A stretch of 64,000 bases of DNA. Origin: Acinetobacter sp. SFB. Its GTDB lineage: Bacteria > Pseudomonadota > Gammaproteobacteria > Pseudomonadales > Moraxellaceae. How positions within the stretch are numbered: the first letter of the stretch is position 1; every line of letters begins with the position of its first letter. Below are positions 29,576-39,063 of this stretch, piece after piece. The position numbers were made by a program, and so were the translations under genes. Location of the stretch: contig NZ_LSZH01000001.1 in NCBI RefSeq assembly GCF_001647545.1, positions 568,778-632,777 on the forward strand, in the 5' to 3' direction. The notes beneath the pieces are model-generated. The model did no database searches, had not been told where the DNA came from, and worked only from the letters and a program-made list of their open reading frames with translations.

Positions 29576-30601
29576 TTATGATGTAAATGACTCGCATAAA
29601 TCCAGCAAGCGATTGGCATAGCCCCACTCGTTATCATACCAGGCAAATACTTTCGCTTGATGTCCAACCACAATGGTTTGGCTTAAATCCACAATTAAAG
29701 AATAGGGTGAATGATTAAAATCAGATGACACCAAAGCTTCATCTGTCACATCCATAATTTCCGCATAGCCCTGCCGTGCCGACTTGAGCAGGACTTCATT
29801 AATTTTATGCACGGTGACATGTGATTGAGCAACAAAAGTTAAATCAATGGCAGCGACATTAATGGTCGGTACACGAATGGAATAACCATTAATCCGGTCT
29901 TCCATTTTTGGCATAACACGTTTTAATGCAGCCAATGCTGAAGATGTGGTGGGAATAATATTTTGCCCCGAAGCTCGTGCACGACGCAGGTCACGATGTG
30001 CATGATCCAGTACCGATTGATCAGCTGTGACCGCATGGATTTCTGTCATGAGTGCGGTATCAATGCCAAAAGCATCATCAATGATTTTAACCAGTGGCAC
30101 CAAAGCTTGCGTGGTACACGATACGCTGGAAATAATTTGATCCGTTGCTTTAACTTCATGATGATTTACACCATACACAATAGCCGCATCTACACTGTCA
30201 AAAGGCGCAGCACCAATAATGACCCGTTTCGCCCCTGCGGTAACATGTCTAGTTGCCGCTTCACGTGAACGGAACAAGCCAGTACATTCAAGCACCACAT
30301 CAATATTTAAATCATTCCACGGCAAAAGTTCAGGCTGTTCCTGACAAAATACCTGTACTTTTAATTGCGCCAAACCCGCTGAAATATGCAAAAAAATCTG
30401 TTCATTTTCCAGCAACACTTCGACTTTGCCTTTAAAGCGTCCGTGGGTAGTATCGTACTTAAACAAATGAACTAAAGTCTCTACATCTGCAACATCATTA
30501 ATCGCAACAATATCAAAATGAAAATCCTTGGGATTTTCAAACCAAGCACGTAATACATTGCGACCAATTCGCCCGAAACCATTAATGGCTACTCGTTGCA
30601 T
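29576..30601 (-). CDS. Type I GAPDH family protein, closer to erythrose-4-phosphate dehydrogenase
   Basis: This is a 341-residue NAD-dependent sugar-phosphate dehydrogenase. The N-terminal VAINGFGRIGRNVLRAW is the NAD-binding fold. The catalytic Cys is in SVSCTTQALVP near residue 150, where GAPDH usually has SCTTN. Later segments HRDLRRARASGQNIIPTT and SSDFNHSPYSLIVDLSQT resemble Epd more than glycolytic GapA. Epd feeds pyridoxal phosphate synthesis. It is isolated here, without pgk or fba beside it. The choice between the two activities is not settled by sequence. Confidence 0.85.
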   Translation of the reverse strand: MQRVAINGFGRIGRNVLRAWFENPKDFHFDIVAINDVADVETLVHLFKYDTTHGRFKGKVEVLLENEQIFLHISAGLAQLKVQVFCQEQPELLPWNDLNIDVVLECTGLFRSREAATRHVTAGAKRVIIGAAPFDSVDAAIVYGVNHHEVKATDQIISSVSCTTQALVPLVKIIDDAFGIDTALMTEIHAVTADQSVLDHAHRDLRRARASGQNIIPTTSSALAALKRVMPKMEDRINGYSIRVPTINVAAIDLTFVAQSHVTVHKINEVLLKSARQGYAEIMDVTDEALVSSDFNHSPYSLIVDLSQTIVVGHQAKVFAWYDNEWGYANRLLDLCESFTS

Positions 30602-30898
30602 CAGATATCCTTAATTCTTGGGTAGATGTAAACACTGGTGTATGTTAATGGATTTCAACCGAAATCCGATACCATTTCTTCACCTCTATTTATTAAATAA
30701 AGTGCGGCAGAAACGTCCTATCCACTTTATAAAGCGCTTTAATCACCAATCAGCATCAGAAAAAGCCAGCTAAAAATACTCATTCAAGCATTCGTTAAAC
30801 TTTACTGGCAGTTTGATGATATAAATTAACACGTGGATTTACCTCAAGATGCCTATATCGCGAATACATAGAATTGTCATGAATTCGCCTTAAAGTGA
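30602..30898. other. Intergenic region upstream of alaS
   Basis: No coding frame or convincing structure is seen between the Epd-like start and the alaS promoter. It presumably holds the promoter of the Epd-like gene. Confidence 0.4.
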
Positions 30899-30927
30899 TT
30901 GGTGCATGCAGCTTTTTCCGTTATAAT
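30899..30927 (+). promoter_or_regulatory. Sigma-70-type promoter for alaS
   Basis: TTGGTG at 30899-30904 and a perfect TATAAT at 30922-30927 are separated by 17 bases. Transcription from here would give a leader of about 110 bases before the alaS ATG. Confidence 0.65.
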
Positions 30928-31044
30928 TTGGCGTTTTAAAATTTTAAGCCCGGTGTACTCAGGCAGTTCATCTTCTATGAAAATGCTCGGTATACTTCTA
31001 GCCAATACGAAATATGGAGTGACTTGGTTGTGAGTACTCGTTTT

Positions 31045-33723
31045 ATGACATCAGCTGAAATTCGTGAAGCATTTTTGCGTTACTTTGAATCGCAAGGGCA
31101 TACACGTGTCGCGTCGAGTTCACTAGTACCCGCCAATGACCCGACTTTATTGTTTACCAATGCCGGGATGAACCAGTTTAAAGACTGCTTCCTGGGTTTG
31201 GAAAAACGTGATTATGTTCGCGCAACATCATCACAAAAATGTGTACGTGCCGGTGGTAAACATAACGACCTAGACAATGTCGGTTATACAGCACGTCACC
31301 ATACTTTCTTTGAAATGTTGGGTAACTTCTCATTTGGTGATTACTTTAAACGTGATGCGATCAAATTTGCCTGGGAATTTCTGACTGGCGATGAATGGTT
31401 AGCACTACCTAAAGATAAACTCTATGCCACTGTTTATCATACTGATGACGAAGCATTTGACATCTGGAACAAAGAAATTGGTCTAGATGCCAGCCGTATC
31501 ATCCGTATTGGCGACAACAAGGGCGAAAAATACGCATCAGACAACTTCTGGGCAATGGGCGACACTGGTCCTTGTGGACCTTGTTCTGAAATTTTCTTTG
31601 ACCATGGCGATCATATCTGGGGTGGCTTACCAGGCACACCTGAAGAAGATGGCGACCGTTTCATCGAAATCTGGAACAACGTATTCATGCAGTTCAATCG
31701 TACTGCTGATGGCGTGTTACATGAGTTACCTGCTCCGTCTGTAGATACCGGTATGGGCTTGGAACGTATTTCTGCAGTTTTACAACATGTAAATTCAAAC
31801 TACGAAATCGACTTATTCCAAAACTTACTCAAATCAGCTGCAGAAATCATTGGCATGGATACTACTGCTATTGAAGCTGAAGCTGCTGCAAATAACAAAG
31901 CTGTTGAATACCCTGCATCTTTAAAAGTGGTTGCGGATCATGCACGTTCATGCTGCTTCCTTATTGCTGACGGTGTAAACCCTTCTAACGAAGGTCGTGG
32001 TTATGTACTGCGTCGTATTATCCGCCGTGCTGTTCGTCACGGTAACAAATTGGGTGCGACAGGTTCATTCTTCCATAAAATGCTACAGCCTTTAATTGAA
32101 GTGATGGGTGAAGCCTACCCTGAACTAGCAGCACAACAATCACGTATCGAAGCACAGCTTTTAAAAGAAGAAGAACAATTCGCGAAAACTTTAGAGCAAG
32201 GTTTAAAACTGCTTGAAGGTGAATTGACTCAACTTAAAGGCAACGTGATTCCGGGTGAAACAGTATTTAAACTGTATGATACTTACGGCTTCCCTGCTGA
32301 CTTAACAGCTGATATTGCACGCGAACGTGATTTAACGATTGACGAAGCTGGCTTTGAAGTTGAAATGGCAGCACAACGTCAACGTGCACGTGATGCAGGT
32401 AAATTTGCGATTGATTATAACTCGATTGTAAATGTCGACAGCGAAACTCAATTCGAAGGCTATGAAGCAACTCAAGGTCAAGGCCAAATTGTTGCGATCT
32501 ATAAAGATGGCGAACAGGTTGAAGAAGTGGTTGAAGGTGATGAAGCGTTAATCGTATTGAACCAAACACCTTTCTATGCAGAAAGCGGTGGTCAGATCGG
32601 TGATACCGGAATCTTCAAAAACGATACCGGTATTTTCGAAGTGCAAGATACCAAAAAATCTGGTGCTGCATTTGTACATCAGGGTATCGTGACCATGGGC
32701 AGCCTAAAAGCTTCTCAAAGCGTTGAAGCTACTGTTAAAGCGGACATTCGTGCTGCAACTGCACGTAACCACTCTGCGACTCACCTTTTACATGCTGCCC
32801 TACGTCAAGTTTTGGGTTCTCATGTTCAACAAAAAGGCTCATTGGTTGCAAGCGATATCCTGCGTTTTGACTTTGCCAACGATCAACCGGTTACTTTCGA
32901 ACAACTTCAGCAAGTAGAACGCTTGGTAAATGCAGAAGTGATTACTAATACTGCGGTCTCCACTGAACTTTTAGACATCGAATCCGCCAAAGAAAAAGGC
33001 GCAATGATGTTGTTCGGTGAAAAATATGGCGATGAAGTACGTGTACTGTCTATGGGTTCAATCATTGAAGAGAAAAACTTCTCGATCGAACTGTGTGGTG
33101 GTATCCATGTGAAACGCACTGGCGACATCGGTCTGTTCAAAATCACTTCTGAAGGTGGTGTTGCAGCTGGTGTGCGTCGTATTGAAGCCGTGACTGGAAC
33201 TAAAGCAGTTGAAATCGTGCAAAAAACTGATCGTGATGTTCAATACATCAACGGTTTGTTAAAAGCACAGAATCATCAAACAGTTGAAAAAGTTGAAGCT
33301 GTAGTAGACACTGCACATCAATTGCAAAAACAAATTGAGCAATTGAATCAAAAACTTGCAAACCTGCAAGCTGGCGAACTTTTAAGCCAAGTTCAAACTG
33401 TTGCAGGTCGTCCGACACTGATTACCACTGTACAAAACATGGACGCGAAATCACTTCGCAACCTGCATGACGGTGTGAAATCTAAATTAGACAATGCAGT
33501 GATCGTACTTGCGGGTGTAGAAGGCGACAAAGTTAGCCTTATTGCCTCCGTTGCAAAAGATTTTACTGCCAACATTAAAGCAGGTGACATCATCAAACAC
33601 TTGGCTACCGAACTCGGTGGTAAAGGTGGTGGTAAGCCTGACTTGGCACAAGGTGGCGCGCCACTTAACGAGAAGTTTGCAACAGTGATGGCAGATTTAA
33701 CTGCCTGGCTTGAGGCAAAATAA
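31045..33723 (+). CDS. alaS: Alanyl-tRNA synthetase AlaS
   Basis: AlaS charges tRNA-Ala in the cytoplasm and edits mischarged Ser and Gly. It has 892 residues from ATG 31045. The class II catalytic core has [16 protein letters not shown] near residue 40, then [15 protein letters not shown], and [16 protein letters not shown] near residue 235. The editing domain has [12 protein letters not shown] near 575 and the C-terminal zinc-type [14 protein letters not shown] near 675. The C-Ala domain follows a coiled coil and ends [18 protein letters not shown] at 31030 has a GGAG site 10 bases upstream and would add five residues; both starts are possible. lysC follows after 65 bases. Confidence 0.97.
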   Translation: MTSAEIREAFLRYFESQGHTRVASSSLVPANDPTLLFTNAGMNQFKDCFLGLEKRDYVRATSSQKCVRAGGKHNDLDNVGYTARHHTFFEMLGNFSFGDYFKRDAIKFAWEFLTGDEWLALPKDKLYATVYHTDDEAFDIWNKEIGLDASRIIRIGDNKGEKYASDNFWAMGDTGPCGPCSEIFFDHGDHIWGGLPGTPEEDGDRFIEIWNNVFMQFNRTADGVLHELPAPSVDTGMGLERISAVLQHVNSNYEIDLFQNLLKSAAEIIGMDTTAIEAEAAANNKAVEYPASLKVVADHARSCCFLIADGVNPSNEGRGYVLRRIIRRAVRHGNKLGATGSFFHKMLQPLIEVMGEAYPELAAQQSRIEAQLLKEEEQFAKTLEQGLKLLEGELTQLKGNVIPGETVFKLYDTYGFPADLTADIARERDLTIDEAGFEVEMAAQRQRARDAGKFAIDYNSIVNVDSETQFEGYEATQGQGQIVAIYKDGEQVEEVVEGDEALIVLNQTPFYAESGGQIGDTGIFKNDTGIFEVQDTKKSGAAFVHQGIVTMGSLKASQSVEATVKADIRAATARNHSATHLLHAALRQVLGSHVQQKGSLVASDILRFDFANDQPVTFEQLQQVERLVNAEVITNTAVSTELLDIESAKEKGAMMLFGEKYGDEVRVLSMGSIIEEKNFSIELCGGIHVKRTGDIGLFKITSEGGVAAGVRRIEAVTGTKAVEIVQKTDRDVQYINGLLKAQNHQTVEKVEAVVDTAHQLQKQIEQLNQKLANLQAGELLSQVQTVAGRPTLITTVQNMDAKSLRNLHDGVKSKLDNAVIVLAGVEGDKVSLIASVAKDFTANIKAGDIIKHLATELGGKGGGKPDLAQGGAPLNEKFATVMADLTAWLEAK

Positions 33724-33744
33724 CACTTCACTTTTTGTGTAACG

Positions 33745-33768
33745 GACCCTGATAGCGATATCAGGGTC
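33745..33768 (+). promoter_or_regulatory. Perfect 10-bp hairpin with GCGA loop before lysC
   Basis: GACCCTGATA pairs exactly with TATCAGGGTC around a GNRA-type tetraloop. There is no T run, and it ends 20 bases before the lysC ATG. It could be a weak terminator, an RNA-stability element or an element controlling lysC. Confidence 0.55.
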
Positions 33769-33788
33769 ATGGCTTTTATGGAACAACT

Positions 33789-35069
33789 ATGGCATTAATC
33801 GTTCAAAAATATGGCGGTACCTCTATGGGTACTCCCGAGCGCATTTTAAATGTTGCTCGTCGTGTAAAGCGCTGGCATGATCACGGCCACAAGGTAGTGG
33901 TCGTAGTTTCAGCAATGAGTGGCGAAACCAATCGCCTGCTTGCTTTAGCGAAGGCCATTACCGAAACCCCTGATCCGCGTGAACTTGACCAAATGGTCTC
34001 TACGGGTGAACAGGTTACGATTTCTATGTTAGCGATGGCACTTAACTCTATTGGGGTTGAAGCAAAGTCGCTCACTGGTCGCCAGGTTGGCATTAAAACG
34101 GACAGTGCATTCAATAAGGCGCGTATTGAAGCGATTGATACTGATGTTTTAACTGCAAATTTAGACGCAGGCCGTGTGCTGGTTGTTGCAGGCTTTCAAG
34201 GCTTTGACGAACAAGGCAATACCACTACTTTAGGTCGTGGCGGTTCAGATACTTCTGGTGTTGCAATTGCTGCTGCACTCAAAGCGGACGAATGCCAAAT
34301 TTACACAGACGTTGATGGTGTTTATACCACCGACCCGCGTGTTGCACCTAAAGCAAAAAAAGTTGATCGTATTTCTTTTGAAGAAATGCTGGAAATGGCA
34401 TCTTTGGGTTCTAAAGTTCTTCAAATTCGTTCAGTTGAATTTGCTGGTAAATACCAAGTGCCTTTACGTGTATTATCAAGTTTTGATAATGACAATGATG
34501 GCGCATTTGACGAAGACTTTAAACAAAACGTCGGCACTCTTATTACTACTGAATTGGAAGACAACATGGAACAGCCAATTATCTCTGGTATCGCATTTAA
34601 CCGTGACGAAGCAAAATTAACGATTCTAGGTGTGCCTGATGAACCAGGTATTGCAGCTAAAATCTTATGTCCAATTGGCGATGCGAACGTTGAAGTGGAT
34701 ATGATTATCCAGAACGTTGAAGAAGACGGTACAACTGATTTCACCTTTACGGTTAACCGTGGTGAATTGGCTAAAGCCAAAACAATTCTTGAAGATACGG
34801 CGAAAAAAATTGGTGCACGTGAAGTTGCAACACGCTCAGACATAGTAAAAGTATCTATTGTGGGCGTAGGTATGCGTTCACATGCTGGCGTGGCAAGTAA
34901 AATGTTTACTGCTTTAGCTGAGGAAGGTATCAATATTTTGATGATCTCTACCTCAGAAATCAAGATTTCCGTGATCATTGAAGAAAACTATTTAGAACTT
35001 GCTGTGCGTACCCTTCACACTGCTTTCGGTTTAGACCGCGAGCATGGCGAATCTAGCGTACGTGCATAA
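33789..35069 (+). CDS. lysC: Aspartate kinase LysC
   Basis: LysC phosphorylates aspartate, the entry to lysine, threonine and methionine synthesis. The 426-residue protein is a monofunctional kinase. It begins VQKYGGTSMGTPERI, has LGRGGSDTSGVAIAAAL near residue 150 and the DVDGVYTTDPR segment near 175. Two ACT domains from about residue 265 (LTILGVPDEPGIAAKI and VSIVGVGMRSHAGVASKM) provide allosteric control by end products. It is the middle of the alaS-lysC-csrA order common in gammaproteobacteria. Confidence 0.97.
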   Translation: MALIVQKYGGTSMGTPERILNVARRVKRWHDHGHKVVVVVSAMSGETNRLLALAKAITETPDPRELDQMVSTGEQVTISMLAMALNSIGVEAKSLTGRQVGIKTDSAFNKARIEAIDTDVLTANLDAGRVLVVAGFQGFDEQGNTTTLGRGGSDTSGVAIAAALKADECQIYTDVDGVYTTDPRVAPKAKKVDRISFEEMLEMASLGSKVLQIRSVEFAGKYQVPLRVLSSFDNDNDGAFDEDFKQNVGTLITTELEDNMEQPIISGIAFNRDEAKLTILGVPDEPGIAAKILCPIGDANVEVDMIIQNVEEDGTTDFTFTVNRGELAKAKTILEDTAKKIGAREVATRSDIVKVSIVGVGMRSHAGVASKMFTALAEEGINILMISTSEIKISVIIEENYLELAVRTLHTAFGLDREHGESSVRA

Positions 35070-35129
35070 TATCGGAAAATATGACAAAAAATGTCATTGT
35101 TAGACAGTTTTTAAAATAGTAGAAAAAAA

Positions 35130-35168
35130 CAGAGCCACTATAGTTTTTCTTATAGTGGCTCTGTTATA
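35130..35168 (+). terminator. Terminator after lysC
   Basis: A 13-bp perfect stem CAGAGCCACTATA / TATAGTGGCTCTG has a T-rich loop. The T tract after it is short and broken on plus, while the A run before it makes a good T run on minus. Confidence 0.8.
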
Positions 35169-35318
35169 TTAACCATGTGCTTTTAAGAAAATTTTAGCAA
35201 AATGCGATATAGGACGAAGTTTGTCACATTGCTTTGTTAAAATTTTCTTTGATATTTAAGGTTGTGTTTTTTACATTTTAGATCAATTGCAGGTTTAGCA
35301 TTTTGCAAGGAGATAAAC

Positions 35319-35582
35319 ATGCTGATTCTGACTAGACGTGTCGGAGAAACATTAATGATTGGGGACCAAGTCAGTGTAACTGTGCTTGGGGTTAAAGGAA
35401 ATCAAGTTCGAATTGGCGTCAATGCTCCAAAAGAAGTATCCGTTCATCGTGAAGAAATTTACCAACGTATTCAACATGAACGCGCTATGCACGAACATCT
35501 TCAACATCTCGATCAAGATTATCAACCTTCTTTTGAAGAAGATAATTTTCCACAAAATACCCAGAATGACTTTAATCGTTAA
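35319..35582 (+). CDS. csrA: Carbon storage regulator CsrA
   Basis: This is an RNA-binding post-transcriptional regulator that binds GGA motifs in mRNA leaders. It has 87 residues, starting [16 protein letters not shown] with the RNA-contacting Arg near position 44 region ([10 protein letters not shown]). The core of about 60 residues is followed by an acidic, His- and Asn-rich tail of some 27 residues, longer than E. coli CsrA (61). The start at ATG 35319 has an AAGGAGAT site; the open frame to 35262 is spurious. A strong terminator follows. Confidence 0.95.
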   Translation: MLILTRRVGETLMIGDQVSVTVLGVKGNQVRIGVNAPKEVSVHREEIYQRIQHERAMHEHLQHLDQDYQPSFEEDNFPQNTQNDFNR

Positions 35583-35602
35583 ACATTAAATGTTTTTCTC
35601 CT

Positions 35603-35632
35603 AAAGCGGCTTACTTAAGCCGCTTTAATTTT
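35603..35632 (+). terminator. Terminator after csrA
   Basis: AAAGCGGCTTA pairs exactly with TAAGCCGCTTT around CT, followed by AATTTT. Confidence 0.88.
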
Positions 35633-35641
35633 ATCTGGCCA

Positions 35642-36220
35642 TTAGTTTTGTCCACCTAAAGCCAAAGCTTTTTTGACGGGTGCATAACTGCGGCGATGCT
35701 GATCAATAACACCATGTTGCGCAATCGCCTCAAAATGAGCTTTGGTTGGATACCCCTTGTGTTTCGCAAAGCCAAACTGCGGATATTCCAGATCCAATTC
35801 TACCATTTGATGATCACGTGTAACTTTCGCCAAAATACTGGCAGCTGAAATTTCTGCATGGATGGCATCACCACCTACCACCGCATCACAACTCATCATT
35901 AAACCTTGTGGAACTTTATTGCCATCGACCAACACATGTTCAGGTTGAATGCTTAATGCCTCTACAGCGCGACGCATCGCCAGCAATGACGCTTGAAGAA
36001 TATTGATCTCGTCAATTTCTTCATGGCTCGCTTCAGCAATCGCCCAAGCTAGGGCTTTTTCCTGTATTTCAATAAATAACTGCTCACGTTTTTTTTCAGT
36101 GAGTTTTTTAGAATCATTTAAGCCCTCAATCGGGTTATTGGGATCTAAAATGACTGCAGCTGCAACCACTGAACCGACAAGTGGACCACGGCCTGCTTCA
36201 TCTGCACCAGCAATTTTCAT
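35642..36220 (-). CDS. rnhB: Ribonuclease HII RnhB
   Basis: RnhB cuts the RNA strand of RNA-DNA hybrids and single ribonucleotides in DNA. The 192-residue protein starts with the metal-binding [20 protein letters not shown], then [15 protein letters not shown]. Its later acidic residues sit in VDGNKVP and [12 protein letters not shown]. The [14 protein letters not shown] segment near residue 150 is a family hallmark. It is convergent with csrA. Confidence 0.97.
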   Translation of the reverse strand: MKIAGADEAGRGPLVGSVVAAAVILDPNNPIEGLNDSKKLTEKKREQLFIEIQEKALAWAIAEASHEEIDEINILQASLLAMRRAVEALSIQPEHVLVDGNKVPQGLMMSCDAVVGGDAIHAEISAASILAKVTRDHQMVELDLEYPQFGFAKHKGYPTKAHFEAIAQHGVIDQHRRSYAPVKKALALGGQN

Positions 36221-36235
36221 AATTTGTCTGCCTAG

Positions 36236-36266
36236 CTAAAAAAAGAGGCTGAACAAGTCAGCCTAT
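36236..36266 (-). terminator. Terminator after the 130-residue lipoprotein gene
   Basis: AGGCTGA pairs with TCAGCCT around ACAAG, followed by a run of seven T on the minus strand. Confidence 0.8.
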
Positions 36267-36284
36267 TTATTACTTCATTAAAGA

Positions 36285-36677
36285 TTATTGCACTGCTTCT
36301 GCAACACAGGCATTAATTGTTTTAGTCACTGCATTTGAAACGATTGTAGTACGTGCAGCAGGATCAATTGCTGCAGTTGCCAAATCTACCGCTGTTACGC
36401 TTTGCGGTGCTTTTTCACTAACACAACCACAAATTTCAGACTGAATATTTTGTTTTTGAGTTGCAGTCATCAATTTAGTGGCTGTTTGCCATGCCGCAAT
36501 ATTATTCAACTCAGTGGTACATTTTGCATTGATGGCAATTTTAAGTGCAGCAGTACCCAGTTGCTGAGTTGCAGATTGCGTACCTGTTGCACCCGCTGTA
36601 CCTGTCGTTGTGCCAGTTGACACACATGCACTAAGCGCTAAAGTTAAAGGTGCAAGTACAGCAATTAATTTTTTCAC
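36285..36677 (-). CDS. Small cysteine-containing lipoprotein, paralogue A
   Basis: It has 130 residues from GTG 36677, which has an AAAGGA site; the longer open frame (to 36911) would bury the signal peptide. The signal ends with lipobox LSAC. A Thr/Gly-rich linker (TGTTTGTAGATG) follows, then a helical domain of about 80 residues with four cysteines: CTTELN, ICGCVSE and a final ACV. I do not know the family. Its domain matches the gene at 37523-37882 in spacing and in WQ, Q..ICGCVSE.A and DL positions, so the two are paralogues. Confidence 0.75.
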   Translation of the reverse strand: MKKLIAVLAPLTLALSACVSTGTTTGTAGATGTQSATQQLGTAALKIAINAKCTTELNNIAAWQTATKLMTATQKQNIQSEICGCVSEKAPQSVTAVDLATAAIDPAARTTIVSNAVTKTINACVAEAVQ

Positions 36678-36900
36678 AGTGAAATCCTTTGTTATAAAAT
36701 CTGTTGGGCCTATTCTGCCGAAACTTTTCCCTATAATAAATCTATATTTCAAATGAATTTTCCATGTGTGACTTGCCTGTCTAAAATCCATGCAGCTTTC
36801 AGCGTTGCAAAAATTATACGCTTCGTTCCATAGTGCCCATTTTTTTAAATATACGGTTTGATTAGGATACGCAGACTTATAAATCACATGTTGGTATAAC

Positions 36901-37455
36901 ATGACAAACACTTCACCATACTATACGCGTACAGCCCAAATGCTTCATTGGCTGATGGCTGTTATTTTTATTGCCGCATGGTTAATTGGTTTTTATAGTG
37001 GAAATTTTTTAAGCTATGATGTGGATGGCAGTTTTAAAGGTCAAGTCATCAGCTTGCATAAGAACATCGCAACCACGATTATATTTCTGGTATTGATTCG
37101 TCTGTTTTGGCGCTATACCCATCCTGTTCCAACACTGCCTGATTCCATGTCACCATTAATGAAAGTTTTGGCACATCTAGGACATTTGGCTTTATATTTA
37201 ATGTTGCTCGCATTACCAATTACCGGCTGTTTGTTTAGCTGGAGTGCTGGGCATCCTGCACCTGTTTTATATTTATTTGAAATCCCGCGTCTGGTTCAGG
37301 ACAACCCTGAACTTTTAGCCATTGTTAAACCTGTACACATTTATTTGTCATGGTTTGCAGGTTTTCTGGTGATAGGACATATTGTCGCTGCGTTAAAACA
37401 TCATTTTATCGATAAAGACAATATTTTACGCAGTATGACCCGACAAGAAAAATAG
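36901..37455 (+). CDS. Cytochrome b561
   Basis: This is a 184-residue inner-membrane di-heme protein of the bacterial CybB type. It has four membrane helices: about residues 11-30, 50-68, 88-108 and 145-165. Heme-ligand histidines are in the first helix region (QMLHWLMAV), ISLHKNIAT, and the last helices (VHIYLSWFAGFLVIGHIVAALKHH). It probably moves electrons between the quinone pool and an unknown partner. The ATG overlaps the region upstream of the neighbouring lipoprotein. A bidirectional terminator follows. Confidence 0.9.
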   Translation: MTNTSPYYTRTAQMLHWLMAVIFIAAWLIGFYSGNFLSYDVDGSFKGQVISLHKNIATTIIFLVLIRLFWRYTHPVPTLPDSMSPLMKVLAHLGHLALYLMLLALPITGCLFSWSAGHPAPVLYLFEIPRLVQDNPELLAIVKPVHIYLSWFAGFLVIGHIVAALKHHFIDKDNILRSMTRQEK

Positions 37456-37471
37456 CCCAATAGTACCCAAT

Positions 37472-37511
37472 AAAAAAGCCGCATCAGTTTATGCACGGAT
37501 GCGGCTTTTTC
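37472..37511. terminator. Bidirectional terminator
   Basis: AAAAAGCCGCAT pairs with ATGCGGCTTTTT across a 14-base loop, between cytochrome b561 on plus and the second lipoprotein gene on minus. Confidence 0.88.
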
Positions 37512-37522
37512 TTAATTAAAAC

Positions 37523-37882
37523 TTACTTCAAAGCGTCTTGAACACAACCTTTAACGCTATTTAACACGGCTTGTTTAATCAGACTATTTTTAACCTCTTC
37601 ATTAAACGATGCCATGACCAAGTCTTTCGCAGACACAGCATTCAATGCATTTTCACTCACACAACCACAAATCTGTTTTTGCACAGAATTTTGACGCTCC
37701 GAACTCATAAACAAGGCAGCCGATTGCCAGATTTTTGAATCATTTAATTCACTTTTACACGCTTGCTCAACCACTGGCTTTAACATTTTTTGCATTAAAG
37801 TAGAGTTTTTATCCGTCACAAAAACCGATACACAACCAATCAATAAAGCAATAACAGCTAGCCAGCAAAGACTCTTTTTCAA
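37523..37882 (-). CDS. Small cysteine-containing lipoprotein, paralogue B
   Basis: This 119-residue protein has signal segment MKKSLCWLAVIALLIGC with a lipobox-like LIGC. The mature part repeats the pattern of the gene at 36285-36677: CKSELN, W Q in helix one, QKQICGCVSENA, a DL pair and a final GCV. The four cysteines are conserved, possibly as disulfides. The family is unknown. Its position on the other side of the cytochrome b561 gene suggests local duplication. Confidence 0.72.
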   Translation of the reverse strand: MKKSLCWLAVIALLIGCVSVFVTDKNSTLMQKMLKPVVEQACKSELNDSKIWQSAALFMSSERQNSVQKQICGCVSENALNAVSAKDLVMASFNEEVKNSLIKQAVLNSVKGCVQDALK

Positions 37883-37981
37883 AATTAAACCTAACTCTTT
37901 ACACGCAATATTATTGACACAATAATTTAAAAAACTAATGAAAAAATCCGCTCAATCTAAAAGCATTTTCAAGTGAATAAA

Positions 37982-38986
<1,005 letters not shown>

Positions 38987-39015
38987 TTATCCTTATAAAA
39001 TCTTTTTCAAAAAAT

Positions 39016-39046
39016 AAAAAAGGGTGCAAACTTGAGTTTACACCCT
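39016..39046 (-). terminator. Terminator after the NCS2 permease
   Basis: On the minus strand GGGTGTAAAC pairs with GTTTGCACCC (one G-U) around TCAA, followed by TTTTTT. It lies between the permease and the adenine deaminase, so the deaminase may need its own promoter or read-through. Confidence 0.8.
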
Positions 39047-39063
39047 ACTGTGAATTTGGTGAA

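Noticed and set aside
34421..34978. 185-codon minus-strand frame inside lysC
   Set aside because: A long frame antisense to a well-conserved kinase gene, rich in Ser, Pro and Thr as expected from a shadow of lysC codons.
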